A stretch of DNA of 64,000 nucleotides from Nitrospira sp. (GTDB lineage: Bacteria > Nitrospirota > Nitrospiria > Nitrospirales > Nitrospiraceae). The position numbers and the translations under genes are program-made. Every line of letters starts with the position of its first letter. Position 1 is the first letter of the stretch. The DNA is taken from assembly GCA_030123565.1 (NCBI GenBank), contig CP126122.1, positions 3,982,800 to 4,046,799 on the forward strand, given 5' to 3'. Positions 35,152 to 44,004 of this stretch are shown here, in pieces. The notes under the pieces were generated by a model. That model worked only from the letters and a program-made list of their open reading frames with translations. It was not told the DNA's origin and did not search any database.

Positions 35152-36396
35152 ATGCAGCCTGTCTCGCGAAGGCGTTTCTTGCAGTGGTCGGCCATGACCG
35201 GCGGTGCATTGCTCTTCAGCGATGTGGGTGAGTACCTGCTCGGATTACCTCGCCAAAGATCGGCGGCCTACGCCGCAGAGCCGATCAAGATCGGTATCCT
35301 CGATCCGCTATCGAGCCCCTATAAGACCTCGTCTATCCATGATGTCCATGGGGCCAATGTGGCGGTGGATCTTTTCAATAAACGCGGCGGTGTGTTGGGT
35401 CGGCAGGTCGTGATCGTAGAAGCGGACGATGCATCCAATCCGGACACGGCGCTGAAGGTCGCGACCAAGTTCATTAAGGAAGACCGTGTCGATGTGCTCA
35501 TGGGTACCTTCAATGGTGACTGTGCCTTGACCGTCAGCGCCCTCGCACAGAAGGAAGACAAGCTGTTCATGGTGACGGGCGCCCATCTTCCTGAATTGAC
35601 CGGAGCCGCGTGCAACTCACACACCTTCGTGTTCATGCCGAATGCCTCTATGATGTCACAGGCGGTCGTTCCACATCTGGTGAAGGCTTACGGCACCCGC
35701 TGGTACATGGTGACGACCGGCACATTGGACGGCAAAGCCATGTCCCAAGCTATGGTCACGGCCGGTCAGGCTCACGGGGTGGAATTTGTGGGTGAGACAG
35801 TGATGCCCTTCGATTCGACGGAGTTCACCTCGGCGCTGACAGCGGCAAGGGACAAGCATCCGACTCTCATTGTACTCAATCTCTATGGGTGGGACTTGGT
35901 TCATGCCTTGAAGGCCTACACGAAATTGGAATTGACGAAGGAGAAGATCGGCGTGGGTGGAATGATCGCGGGTGAACAAATTGGCCGTCCCCTCGGTTAT
36001 GCCGACAATGCCGGCATCTGGGGGCTGATTTGGGACCCGAAGATCAACACCGACGGATCCAAACGGTTCATTCAGGGCGTGGTCGAGAAGTACAACCACA
36101 CACCGACCTCACGCTGCTATCTTGGCTATGCCGCCATGACGCAGATTCTTGAAGCCATCCAGCGAGCCGGCACTACAGAGGCCCATGCGCTCATCAAGGC
36201 TCTGGAAGGGCATGAGTTCGACGGTCTGAAGGAAGGGCGATCCTACTTTCGGGCCTCCGACCATCAGCATGTGCAGGATGTGCTTGTGGGACAGGCTTAC
36301 GGGAAGGAACTGGGGCTCGGCCACTATAAGATTCTGGCCACGGTTCCTGGTGACGGCATCGCGTCGAGCGTGCAGAGCCCTCCTTGCCGACTGTAA
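35152..36396 (+). CDS. Tat-exported substrate-binding protein, branched-chain amino acid/urea type
   Basis: 414 aa periplasmic solute-binding protein of the Peripla_BP_6 type (LivJ/UrtA-like). A twin-arginine signal (SRRRFLQ) runs to about AAYAAEP. The mature part starts IKIGILDPLSSPYKTSSIHDVHGANVAVDLFNKRGGVLGRQVVIVEAD, typical for the family. No transporter permease or ATPase gene follows. The protein may therefore act with a distant transporter or as a sensor partner of the upstream regulator. Third gene of the sigma-54 operon; an AAGGGGGAG ribosome site precedes it. Confidence 0.88.
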   Translation: MQPVSRRRFLQWSAMTGGALLFSDVGEYLLGLPRQRSAAYAAEPIKIGILDPLSSPYKTSSIHDVHGANVAVDLFNKRGGVLGRQVVIVEADDASNPDTALKVATKFIKEDRVDVLMGTFNGDCALTVSALAQKEDKLFMVTGAHLPELTGAACNSHTFVFMPNASMMSQAVVPHLVKAYGTRWYMVTTGTLDGKAMSQAMVTAGQAHGVEFVGETVMPFDSTEFTSALTAARDKHPTLIVLNLYGWDLVHALKAYTKLELTKEKIGVGGMIAGEQIGRPLGYADNAGIWGLIWDPKINTDGSKRFIQGVVEKYNHTPTSRCYLGYAAMTQILEAIQRAGTTEAHALIKALEGHEFDGLKEGRSYFRASDHQHVQDVLVGQAYGKELGLGHYKILATVPGDGIASSVQSPPCRL

Positions 36397-36460
36397 GAGC
36401 GACCGGCAACGATACGGGCCGGAGCCGCCACCTGTGCAGGCTTCCAGCCGAGAGCCGGGT

Positions 36461-38227
36461 CTAGTGAGAGGGGCCGAACGCTGCGAGCTGCGCACTGTTA
36501 CGGGTTGTTTCAGGGGGCGCCGCGGCGACGGCGGGGCCTTGGACGATGACCAGTTCCAGTCGGCGGTTTTTCTGGCGGCCCTGTTCGGTGGCGTTTGAAG
36601 CGACTGGCTTCGAGTCGGCCAGGCCCACGGCCTTGGTCCTGTCGGCCGGCATTCCGCCGTTGATCAATGCCCGGCGGGCATTTTCTGCACGTGCCCAGGA
36701 GAGCGCTTTGTTGTCCGGGAAGGTTTTCTGCAGCGCTTTGTTGATCGCTTGATTATCCGTATGTCCTGCCACCTGTACGAACTTGTCCGAGAGCTGTCCC
36801 AACAGCGTGCCGATCCGCTTCAGCGTGGTCATACCTTCCGGCGTCAGCGCGGCATCACCTGGTGTGAACAGCCAGCTGGCTCCCAACGCAACGGTCAACC
36901 GGTTTCCGTCCTGTTTGACGGTGATGGCCCTGTGTTCCGCGTCGCCCGGCAGCACTTTGAGGAGTTCCTCCTTCATGGCGGCGACGCTTCCCTTTCGAGT
37001 ATCCGATTGGGAGGTCGGTCCTTGTGTCGGAATGCCGTTGCGTCCATCATCTTTTCCGGTTGCGGTAGGCTTCTCAGGGGAGGCCTGTCCTGCCACCTCG
37101 CCGGGCGACGGTTTGGGCTGGCCGAGGTCTCTAGGGTGTGTGCCAGACTCGGACGAGACTGTCGCGCGGACGGCGGGGGGCACTCGCTGCGATTCGGCTC
37201 CCGAGCCGCTGTTCGCAGGCGGTTGTTCGGCAGGAGCGAGGCGTTGATTGGTGGAGTCCCCGCCCCGTTGTGCGTTGGCGAACTGGCCGCCTTTTTGTCG
37301 TGCGAGTAGTGCTCCGGTCTTTTCGTTCACCTGCTGTTCGAGGGCTGCGATGCGATGCCTCGCCTGATAGACTTCCGCGACCATGGCGTTGTATTGGGGA
37401 ACCAACTTGCTCCGTTCTTTTTCCCGTTCCATGAGCCGAGAGCGAGTCGTGTCAAACGCCTGTTCTCGTTCCCTGAGCTGTTGATCGAGCGCAGCGACGC
37501 GGGTTTTCAAGGATCCGATCGTTGCGGTGGCGGTTTGCAGCTGGGCCGTGAGGCTGTCCCGCTCAGTGGTTCCGGCGCGAAGGGTGCGAAGGTCGTTGTC
37601 TTGACGGGCGACCTGTGTTTCCAGCTCCGTAATCCGCCGCCTGGCTCCCTCAAGATTGGCGACGACTGTCGCATGGGTCTGGAGGGCTGCCAGGTCCTTT
37701 TCTCGCGAAGCGATCTGTTGTTCGAGGGTCGTGATGCGCTGACGTGCCTGGTTCAATTCGCCGGTCGTGGCAATCAGTTGCCCGGTGAGTCTATCGCGTT
37801 CCGGGGCGAGCTTCCTCAGGTCGGCGAGGTCTTTTTCTCGCGACGCGATCTGTTGTTCGAGCGTCGCGACGCGTTGACGCGCCTGATTCAATTCGTTGGT
37901 CGCCGCAGCCAATTGTCCGGAGAGTCTGTCACGTTCAGGGGTGAGTTTCCTCAGGTCGGCGAGTTCGGCTTCTTTGGCGCTCAGTATTTGGTCATAGGAC
38001 GCAGCGACCGGTTGGATCTCGCGATCCGCCAGCTTGCTTTCGAGGTCGCGATTGCGGTCATGGAATTCCCCCAACGTGACCAGCAACTGCTCCCGCTCCT
38101 GTTGAAGGGCCAGGAGTTTCGTCTCCACCGGTGATGGGTTCGATGCGATGGACTGAACCCGAGGGGTGGTTTCACATCCTGCGGCAAGGGAACCGAGAAC
38201 AATGAGCGTCCATGTAGCTCGTCTCAT
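36461..38227 (-). CDS. coiled-coil lipoprotein with OmpA domain
   Basis: 588 aa from the ATG at 38227 (GGGAGAG upstream). A signal peptide ends at the lipobox AAGC (Cys18). Residues ~35-300 are a long coiled coil with two nearly identical tandem 45-residue repeats (94-138 and 139-183) centred on QARQRVATLEQQIASREKDL. A Pro/Ser-rich linker follows. The C-terminal OmpA/MotB domain (about 455-570) has VAGHTDNQ and RQKNRRLELVI. Probably spans the periplasm from an outer-membrane anchor to peptidoglycan. Confidence 0.87.
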   Translation of the reverse strand: MRRATWTLIVLGSLAAGCETTPRVQSIASNPSPVETKLLALQQEREQLLVTLGEFHDRNRDLESKLADREIQPVAASYDQILSAKEAELADLRKLTPERDRLSGQLAAATNELNQARQRVATLEQQIASREKDLADLRKLAPERDRLTGQLIATTGELNQARQRITTLEQQIASREKDLAALQTHATVVANLEGARRRITELETQVARQDNDLRTLRAGTTERDSLTAQLQTATATIGSLKTRVAALDQQLREREQAFDTTRSRLMEREKERSKLVPQYNAMVAEVYQARHRIAALEQQVNEKTGALLARQKGGQFANAQRGGDSTNQRLAPAEQPPANSGSGAESQRVPPAVRATVSSESGTHPRDLGQPKPSPGEVAGQASPEKPTATGKDDGRNGIPTQGPTSQSDTRKGSVAAMKEELLKVLPGDAEHRAITVKQDGNRLTVALGASWLFTPGDAALTPEGMTTLKRIGTLLGQLSDKFVQVAGHTDNQAINKALQKTFPDNKALSWARAENARRALINGGMPADRTKAVGLADSKPVASNATEQGRQKNRRLELVIVQGPAVAAAPPETTRNSAQLAAFGPSH

Positions 38228-38397
38228 AAGGTCTCTCCCTGGCAAAGGGGGGAAGGTGGCGCGGGCCGCACGGGGCCGACCGTCGTCCGGGAGAAGTCGA
38301 AGGGGTCAACGGGAGGGGACGATCGGGGCGACGCCGACGGATGTCGATCAGCCGGTTTGAGCAATGCGTGCCTAGCGACTCTGGTTAGAACAATGCC

Positions 38398-38440
38398 TGC
38401 CCCAAGAACATGGCGGGCACTCTAGCCTGTTCTTGAGGCA
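38398..38440 (-). terminator. inverted repeat downstream of the second OmpA lipoprotein gene
   Basis: 13-bp arms (38398-38410 and 38428-38440, one G-U pair) surround a 17-nt loop, 33 bp after the stop at 38474 in its direction of transcription. No T-run follows. Confidence 0.5.
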
Positions 38441-38473
38441 GATGCAAGGTCTGGGCTCGCGGCCCCCCGCTCG

Positions 38474-39676
38474 TTAGTGCTTGACGACGATTTCGACCCG
38501 GCGATTTTTTTGCCGTCCTTCGGCCGTCGAATTGCTGGCGATCGGCCGACTGTCGGCATGACCCAGGGCTTCAATCTTTTCCACGGCCATGCCGCCGTCG
38601 GTCAGCGCTTGCCGCGCGCTTTCGGCGCGCGCTTGGGAAAGTTCCAAATTGGTCGGGAACTTTTTGGCCAAGGCTCCCCGGATCGGCACGTTGTCCGTGT
38701 GGCCTGCCACATGGATCGTACGGTCGGGATATTGCTTCAGTACGCCGCCGATGCGGTGCAGGACGTCCACCCCTCCCGGCTTGAGCGTCGCTTCGCCGGA
38801 ATCGAAGAGCAGCGTCGTGGCCAGGCCGAGGGTGAGCTGGTCGCCCAGCTGTTTCATGGTCACGTTGCCCTTCGCGACTTCGGCCTGGAGGAGTTTCGAC
38901 AGGTCGTCTTTGGCCTGCGCGAGGGTGGTCTTCTGTTGATCAAGGGCGCCTTTCAGGCCGGCCATTTCCTGGTCTCTTCGCGCGAGTTCGCTGTCCAGGT
39001 CTGCGGCCCGTTGTTTGGCCGCCGCCAGGTCGGCCACGAGTTTTTCCCGTTCGCCCGCGGCGCCTTTCAATGCCGCCAGCTCGTGATCCCTGAGCTCCAA
39101 TTGACGTTCGAGGTCGGCAATGCGTTGTTTCGCCGATGCGAGTTCGGAAGAGAGACGATCTCGATCGCCGGCGCTGCCCTTGAGGGCGGCAAGTTCCTGA
39201 TCTTTCGAAGACAGTTGCCCTTGTAACGCGGCCAACTCCGCAGCGAGGCGGTCCTTGTCTCCGGCACTCGTCCGCAACGCGGCGAGTTCGCTGTCTTTGG
39301 CTGAGAGCTGGCGTTCGGTGTCGGACAGTTGGCCGGCCAACCGATCCTTGTCGCCCGCCGCGCTGCGAAGCGAGGATAATTCGCGATCGCGCTGGCCGAT
39401 CTGAGATTCAAGTTCGCCGATGCGGGTCTTGGCCCGGTCGAGATCCCCCGTCAAGGAGGAGCGAAGCCGGTCCAGTTCCGCGTCACGCTCAGCGTTCTGG
39501 CGCTGCAGGTCGGCGATGGTGCCTTCTCGCGGATCCGGCTTCGGCGGAATCGGCCGTGCGACCGCCTTCATTTCATTCAGGGCCCTGCTGGCCGAGTCGT
39601 TGGGCGCATGGGGCGCCGCACAGGCTGCGGCAAGCAGCGCAGTCAGTACCATGGGAACGATACGAACGTCTTTCAT
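38474..39676 (-). CDS. coiled-coil lipoprotein with OmpA domain (second copy)
   Basis: 400 aa from the ATG at 39676 preceded by AAGGAGG. The signal peptide ends near LLAAAC. Residues ~45-250 are a coiled coil with repeated units such as AGDKDRLAAELAALQGQLSS. The OmpA/MotB domain (about 285-400) contains HVAGHTDNVP and RQKNRRVEIVV. It resembles the neighbouring protein in architecture but is shorter. Both point minus and are separated by 246 bp. Likely a cell-wall tether. Confidence 0.86.
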   Translation of the reverse strand: MKDVRIVPMVLTALLAAACAAPHAPNDSASRALNEMKAVARPIPPKPDPREGTIADLQRQNAERDAELDRLRSSLTGDLDRAKTRIGELESQIGQRDRELSSLRSAAGDKDRLAGQLSDTERQLSAKDSELAALRTSAGDKDRLAAELAALQGQLSSKDQELAALKGSAGDRDRLSSELASAKQRIADLERQLELRDHELAALKGAAGEREKLVADLAAAKQRAADLDSELARRDQEMAGLKGALDQQKTTLAQAKDDLSKLLQAEVAKGNVTMKQLGDQLTLGLATTLLFDSGEATLKPGGVDVLHRIGGVLKQYPDRTIHVAGHTDNVPIRGALAKKFPTNLELSQARAESARQALTDGGMAVEKIEALGHADSRPIASNSTAEGRQKNRRVEIVVKH

Positions 39677-39750
39677 GCGATCCTCCTTACATAACATCGA
39701 GGCCGTCGGTAGGTTTCTGACGGCCTCGATCACCGATGCGAACGAGTAGG

Positions 39751-40176
39751 TCAACGGCGTTGATTCTTCAAGAGATCCCGAATTTCCGTGAGCAACACTT
39801 CTTCCTTGGGCGGGGCGGGAAGCGGTCCGGGAGGGGCTTCTTTTTTGAAACGGTTCATTTGCTTGACCACCATGAAAATCACGAAGGCGAGAATCGTAAA
39901 ATCGAGCACGGTTTGCAGGAAGACGCCGTAGTTGATGGTGGCTGCTCCGGCGGCTTTGGCCGCCGCCAACGATTTCCCCTTGGCCTCCTCGGTCAAGGGG
40001 ATAAACAGACTCGAGAAGTCGACCTTGCCCAGCAGGAGGCCGAGGGGAGGCATCAAAATATCGCTGACGACGGACGACACGATTTTCCCGAACGCGCCGC
40101 CGATGATGACCCCCACGGCCATGTCGAGCACGTTGCCCTTCACGGCAAATTCTTTGAACTCACCCAGCATGCTCAT
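39751..40176 (-). CDS. mscL: large-conductance mechanosensitive channel
   Basis: Stretch-gated channel that releases solutes under hypo-osmotic shock. 141 aa from the ATG at 40176, preceded by AAGGAGGAG. The N-terminal helix [31 protein letters not shown] and the first membrane helix carry the conserved channel-lining glycines and alanines. The second membrane helix is near 80-105, followed by a cytoplasmic basic tail with [14 protein letters not shown]. Confidence 0.96.
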   Translation of the reverse strand: MSMLGEFKEFAVKGNVLDMAVGVIIGGAFGKIVSSVVSDILMPPLGLLLGKVDFSSLFIPLTEEAKGKSLAAAKAAGAATINYGVFLQTVLDFTILAFVIFMVVKQMNRFKKEAPPGPLPAPPKEEVLLTEIRDLLKNQRR

Positions 40177-40226
40177 CGTGTCTCCTCCTTGCTCGAACAG
40201 ATTAAGTGCCCTGCCCGCCTTCCGCC

Positions 40227-41333
40227 CTACTGTTTGCGGCTGGTGTCGAAACTGTAGCCGAGTGTGATGAGGTACAGGTTGTCCGTATCCGAAATGCCTC
40301 GCGGCGGGTTTTTGTTGTACCGCAGCGTCCATTGAAACCCGCTCACCAAGCCGCCGAAGATCTTGAATCGCAACCCGGAGTCAGCCGTGATGTAGAGATC
40401 ATTCGAATTGGCAATGGACTGAAAGCCTTCCTGAAAGTGGTACAACGAAACCTGGTCCCCGCCCCAGAGCGGCCAGTTCCATTTCACGGCCCAGCGTCCG
40501 CGGGTGCTGGTTTTGTCCGCCGCGATTTTGAAATCCTCGTTGAAATAGGCCGCGCCGGCTTCGGCATAGAGGGTCATATCCTTGAAGATGCCGGAAAGGT
40601 CGCCGCGATCAAGAAACTGGTAGCCTGGACCTGTCGCGAGTGCGGTTCGCAGTTTGAGGTCTTGGAACGTATCCTGTTCGAAATAGGAGGAGGCGAACCA
40701 ATACAACCGTTTCGTCAGAAAGAAGTCAAGCTTGATGGTGCCCCGGCTGTTGCGGACGAGCAGGTTTCCGCGGTCGTCGCCGTATACGTAACGGCCCAGG
40801 ATTGTGAGCCGCAACGATTCACCGCGAGCCGCGAATTCTCCGATCAGACTCGCGTTCCGAAGGTGGCTGTTCCCGGAGGCCTGGGAAAAGCCGGCTTGCA
40901 AACTGCCCGTATAGATGACCGACGGCTGATTCACGCCGATGACCGAATCGAGGGGGACCGCCATCGGGGTTCCGGTCGGCGCAGCCTTGAGCAGCACCAT
41001 ACCGGGCTCGCCGGCCTCGGCGGTGCCGACGATCACCGTGCCTTCCTTGAGACTGAACGGCACAGGGTGACTCACGACGATCTGCGCGATGTTCGGCCAC
41101 ATGACCTTGACGATGTCGTCACCGACCCCGAAAGCGGTCTTGATGTGGAGTTCGCCCGCGATCATGCCGAGGACGCGTCCATAAATCACGCTGCCGTCTT
41201 TCAGGGTCACGATGTCCGGTGCCGGCGCCGCGTCTGGCGCCGCCGGCGCATCGGCCGCGTGAACTCCCGCATGCAGCAGGACGAGAAGGATCATGGAGAT
41301 CATCGAGATCATCGAGATCAGTGGTCGCTTCAT
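40227..41333 (-). CDS. DUF481-type outer-membrane beta-barrel protein
   Basis: 368 aa from the ATG at 41333, preceded by AAAGGAG. A signal peptide ends near GVHAAD. Residues ~55-110 form a small beta domain ([25 protein letters not shown]). The rest is alternating amphipathic strands ending [15 protein letters not shown], the pattern of the DUF481/YdiY family. The signal peptide contains three in-frame 9-bp repeats encoding Ile-Ser-Met. Downstream is mscL, so a link to osmotic stress is possible. Confidence 0.85.
   Translation of the reverse strand: MKRPLISMISMISMILLVLLHAGVHAADAPAAPDAAPAPDIVTLKDGSVIYGRVLGMIAGELHIKTAFGVGDDIVKVMWPNIAQIVVSHPVPFSLKEGTVIVGTAEAGEPGMVLLKAAPTGTPMAVPLDSVIGVNQPSVIYTGSLQAGFSQASGNSHLRNASLIGEFAARGESLRLTILGRYVYGDDRGNLLVRNSRGTIKLDFFLTKRLYWFASSYFEQDTFQDLKLRTALATGPGYQFLDRGDLSGIFKDMTLYAEAGAAYFNEDFKIAADKTSTRGRWAVKWNWPLWGGDQVSLYHFQEGFQSIANSNDLYITADSGLRFKIFGGLVSGFQWTLRYNKNPPRGISDTDNLYLITLGYSFDTSRKQ
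41289..41315 (-). repeat. three 9-bp tandem repeats inside a signal-peptide coding region
   Basis: Unit GATCATSGA repeated three times at 41289-41315 (plus-strand reading), plus a partial copy. It encodes the repeated Ile-Ser-Met of the DUF481 protein's signal peptide. A gain or loss of a unit would keep the frame. Confidence 0.8.
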
Positions 41334-41691
41334 TCGGGTTTCTGGCTCCTTTGCAACTTTCCGAACGGTGTGAATGTGGGTGCGTGCACGAAAATTCCGT
41401 GGTTGTATAAATGATTCTGCGTACGAGATCAACTCTCAGTGAGCGCAAGGACTTCTTTTCTTCCGTTTTGGTCCGCGCCGGTTTCCGACCTTCCGGCCTG
41501 GTAAAGCGGCACCGGCAGCCGCTTTCGATCGCCCTACGTACATGATGGTATGCACAGCTTTATCAGTAGCGGGAATGATGAGCGACCGGTGTGGTGGTCC
41601 GATCCACGGTGGAGATCCACGGGGGCGGAGTGGGGCAAAATGAGACGCCGCCAGGGAGGGAAATGCCGGTCTGTGTATCGTCGACCATGGA
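41334..41691. other. 358-bp intergenic region with a hairpin
   Basis: Lies between the DUF481 gene start and the LuxR-type gene stop, both on the minus strand. No gene is seen. It carries a hairpin at 41503-41525 (arms AAAGCGGC and GCCGCTTT, loop of 7), a plausible terminator of the LuxR-type gene, and presumably the promoter of the DUF481 gene nearer 41340-41400. Confidence 0.4.
41503..41525 (-). terminator. hairpin after the LuxR-type regulator gene
   Basis: 8-bp arms AAAGCGGC/GCCGCTTT around a 7-nt loop. Read on the minus strand it ends in CTTTACC, a short T-rich tail. Confidence 0.45.
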
Positions 41692-41976
41692 TCACCTCGC
41701 TGAGTCGAATCTCCGCGGCGGCTTGTTTGCCCTCGGGGATGGGTTCACCCGCAGGATTCCTTTTAAGAGCGCGACGCGCAGCAGTTGGGCCATGTTGGAT
41801 ACGCGGAATTTTCTCATGAGGTTGGAGCGATGGGATTCGACGGTCTTGGTGGTGATGCCCAGCCGGGGTGCGATTTCCTGGGTGGTGAGCCCGGCCCAGA
41901 TGAGGTCGAGGATTTCTCGCTCCCGCGCCGTCGGTTCCGCAGGACGTTCTGTTGTGCACGGTACCAATGTGCCCAT
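41692..41976 (-). CDS. LuxR/NarL-type helix-turn-helix regulator without receiver
   Basis: 94 aa DNA-binding protein consisting of little more than a LuxR-type domain. The signature REREILDLIWAGLTTQEIAPRLGITTKTVESHRSNLMRKF is complete. No receiver or ligand domain is fused. AAGGAGA precedes the ATG at 41976. The next upstream gene on the same strand is a sigma-54 activator. A weak -24/-12-like element lies in the gap between them. Target genes are unknown. Confidence 0.88.
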   Translation of the reverse strand: MGTLVPCTTERPAEPTAREREILDLIWAGLTTQEIAPRLGITTKTVESHRSNLMRKFRVSNMAQLLRVALLKGILRVNPSPRANKPPRRFDSAR

Positions 41977-42018
41977 GGAGGTCTCCTTCGTGAACTTTTC
42001 TTACGAGAGAATCCTTTT

Positions 42019-42033
42019 ACAAAGAACATGCCG
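42019..42033 (-). promoter_or_regulatory. weak sigma-54-like element before the LuxR-type gene
   Basis: Minus-strand CGGCATGTTCTTTGT has GG and G at the right spacing for a -24/-12 promoter but lacks the first T and the -12 C. It is 43 bp upstream of the start. Offered only as a possibility. Confidence 0.25.
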
Positions 42034-42192
42034 CTTCCATCGGCAGAGCATGGGGCCTGGTTTGTCGAGGAGTTAGGGTACGCATCAATCCGATATCCGG
42101 AGAGGCCTCGCGTCGATGAGACACGGCCCTTGTCTCAGGCTGTGTCATGAAGAGACAGTCGTCACAACCAGGGAGCCGGTGAATCGCAAGGA

Positions 42193-43989
42193 CTAATCGG
42201 TGGGCAGGTCGAGGTTGGTGAGGCGTCGATAAAAGGTCGCCCGGCTCATACCCAGAGCGCGGGCTGCTTCAGTGCGATTTCCGTGCGCATGCCGAAGGGC
42301 GGCGAGGATGCGACTTCGCTCATCGGTTGGAAGTTCTGGGATCGGTGAAGTACTGAACGGTCTCTCGTTGCGGATCTCGATCGGGAGGTCGTCCGGTTCA
42401 AGGGTGTCGCCGGTACAGTGGATGATCGCACACTCGATGGCGCTTTTGAGTTCACGGACATTGCCCGGCCAGTGATAGTCGAGCAGCATGGCCAGAGCGG
42501 CGGGACTCGTCCGGCCGACCGCTTTTCCCATGGCGGTCTGTGCGTCGCTCAGAAATTTGGTCGCGAGCAGCGGGATATCTTCCTTCCGCTCACGTAGCGA
42601 GGGGAGGTGAATCCGGGCGACTCGGATTCGGTAGAACAGATCGGCTCGAAAGGCGCCTTTTGCAACATCCTGGTTCAAATCGTGGTGGGTTGCGGCCAAT
42701 ACCCGCACGTTCACCTTCCTGGGACGGGTTTCTCCCAGCCTGGTCACCTCTTTTTCCTGCAGCACTCGCAGGAGGCTGGTTTGCACATGGTGGGGAATGT
42801 CGCCGATTTCGTCCAGGAACAGGGTTCCACCGTGGGCCGCTTCGAACAGGCCTTGGTGGTCGTCGATCGCGCCGGTGAAGGCCCCCTTCCTATGCCCGAA
42901 CAGTTGGCTTCCCAGAAGGGAATCCGTCAAGCCGGCACAATTGGCGGCGATAAACGGCCCATCTCGCCGGGAACTGGCATTGTGGAGCGCGCGCGCCACC
43001 AGTTCCTTTCCCGTTCCGGTGTCTCCATCGATCAGGACGGTCGCGTCCACCCCGGCGAGGTCCTGAATTTGCTGGTAGACCCGGACCATGCCGGGGCTTT
43101 TTCCGATAAGGTCGTGGAACCGCGCCTTCTCTTCCAGCAGACGTCGGAGTTGATGAACTTCGGTGCGGTCGTGCAACAGGAGCAGTTTCGTTTTCCCATC
43201 CCGCGGATCGTCCTGGACCTCTATATCGAGCCAGAGTCGGCGACCGCCCGGGGCCTCGATCGAGCAGGAGATCCGCTCACGACGCGCGTCGGGGGTTTGT
43301 ATCTTGGTCTGCAAGGCCAGACGATCGGTTTTGGCCATATGCAAGAGCCTATCCCAGGACAGGAGGTGCGGGGCTGGTTCAGGAAGGTCCAGCAGGCGGG
43401 CAGCCCCGCGGCTGAGGAATCGGACCCTGCCTCCTTCGTCGATCAGCAGAATCGCCAGGCCGAGGTGCTGCAGGATTGCGAGCACGTCGTCCTTGACCAA
43501 TTCCGTTTCTTCCAGCTTGGTGGTGAGTTCCTGTTGCGTCCGCCGGTGGCGTCGGTGCTCGTCATGCCGGTGCAGCATCTGTTCTCGCGCTGCTTGGAGC
43601 AACGTCCTCTGCTGGTCGTACTCGGCGACACCCTGTTGCAGCAGCAGGAGGTTGTGATGCCCATGGCGAAGGGCTGTGGCTTCCAGATGCCACGAATGGC
43701 CGGACGAATCCTCTTCCGTCCAGAACCCCGACCGGGCTGTGGCTCCCTCTTCCCGACACCAGGTCTCTGCAGCATCCGTCAGAAAGTTATGGAGCATGGG
43801 GGATTCCGCCCCGATCGTCACGTGGCCTGTCCGGGCCACCTGGGGATACAGGCTCAGGAACCAGGCTGGGGGCTGTCCGATGGGGCGAAAGCGACTCCCT
43901 CCCTCCTGTTCGAGGATGGCGACCTGGAATGACTTGAACAGGTCGGCGAAGAACGATGCCGGTTGAGGGTCTGGGACCTGATGGGCCAT
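42193..43989 (-). CDS. sigma-54-dependent activator with PAS domain
   Basis: 598 aa enhancer-binding protein. The N-terminal ~170 residues are a sensory region followed by a coiled segment. A PAS domain (about 170-275) begins AILQHLGLAILLIDEGGRVRFLS. The AAA+ core has GDTGTGKE, an intact GAFTGA loop and GGTLFLDEIGD. A C-terminal Fis helix-turn-helix ends NRTEAARALGMSRATFYRRL. It starts 15 bp after the GTPase gene on the same strand, so it is probably part of that operon and may control it or read its state. Confidence 0.92.
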   Translation of the reverse strand: MAHQVPDPQPASFFADLFKSFQVAILEQEGGSRFRPIGQPPAWFLSLYPQVARTGHVTIGAESPMLHNFLTDAAETWCREEGATARSGFWTEEDSSGHSWHLEATALRHGHHNLLLLQQGVAEYDQQRTLLQAAREQMLHRHDEHRRHRRTQQELTTKLEETELVKDDVLAILQHLGLAILLIDEGGRVRFLSRGAARLLDLPEPAPHLLSWDRLLHMAKTDRLALQTKIQTPDARRERISCSIEAPGGRRLWLDIEVQDDPRDGKTKLLLLHDRTEVHQLRRLLEEKARFHDLIGKSPGMVRVYQQIQDLAGVDATVLIDGDTGTGKELVARALHNASSRRDGPFIAANCAGLTDSLLGSQLFGHRKGAFTGAIDDHQGLFEAAHGGTLFLDEIGDIPHHVQTSLLRVLQEKEVTRLGETRPRKVNVRVLAATHHDLNQDVAKGAFRADLFYRIRVARIHLPSLRERKEDIPLLATKFLSDAQTAMGKAVGRTSPAALAMLLDYHWPGNVRELKSAIECAIIHCTGDTLEPDDLPIEIRNERPFSTSPIPELPTDERSRILAALRHAHGNRTEAARALGMSRATFYRRLTNLDLPTD

Positions 43990-44004
43990 GGCAACGGCTG
44001 AACG

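Noticed and set aside
42607-43932. 441-codon plus-strand frame
   Set aside because: Antisense to the sigma-54 activator, which has complete motifs. No ribosome-binding site or domain.
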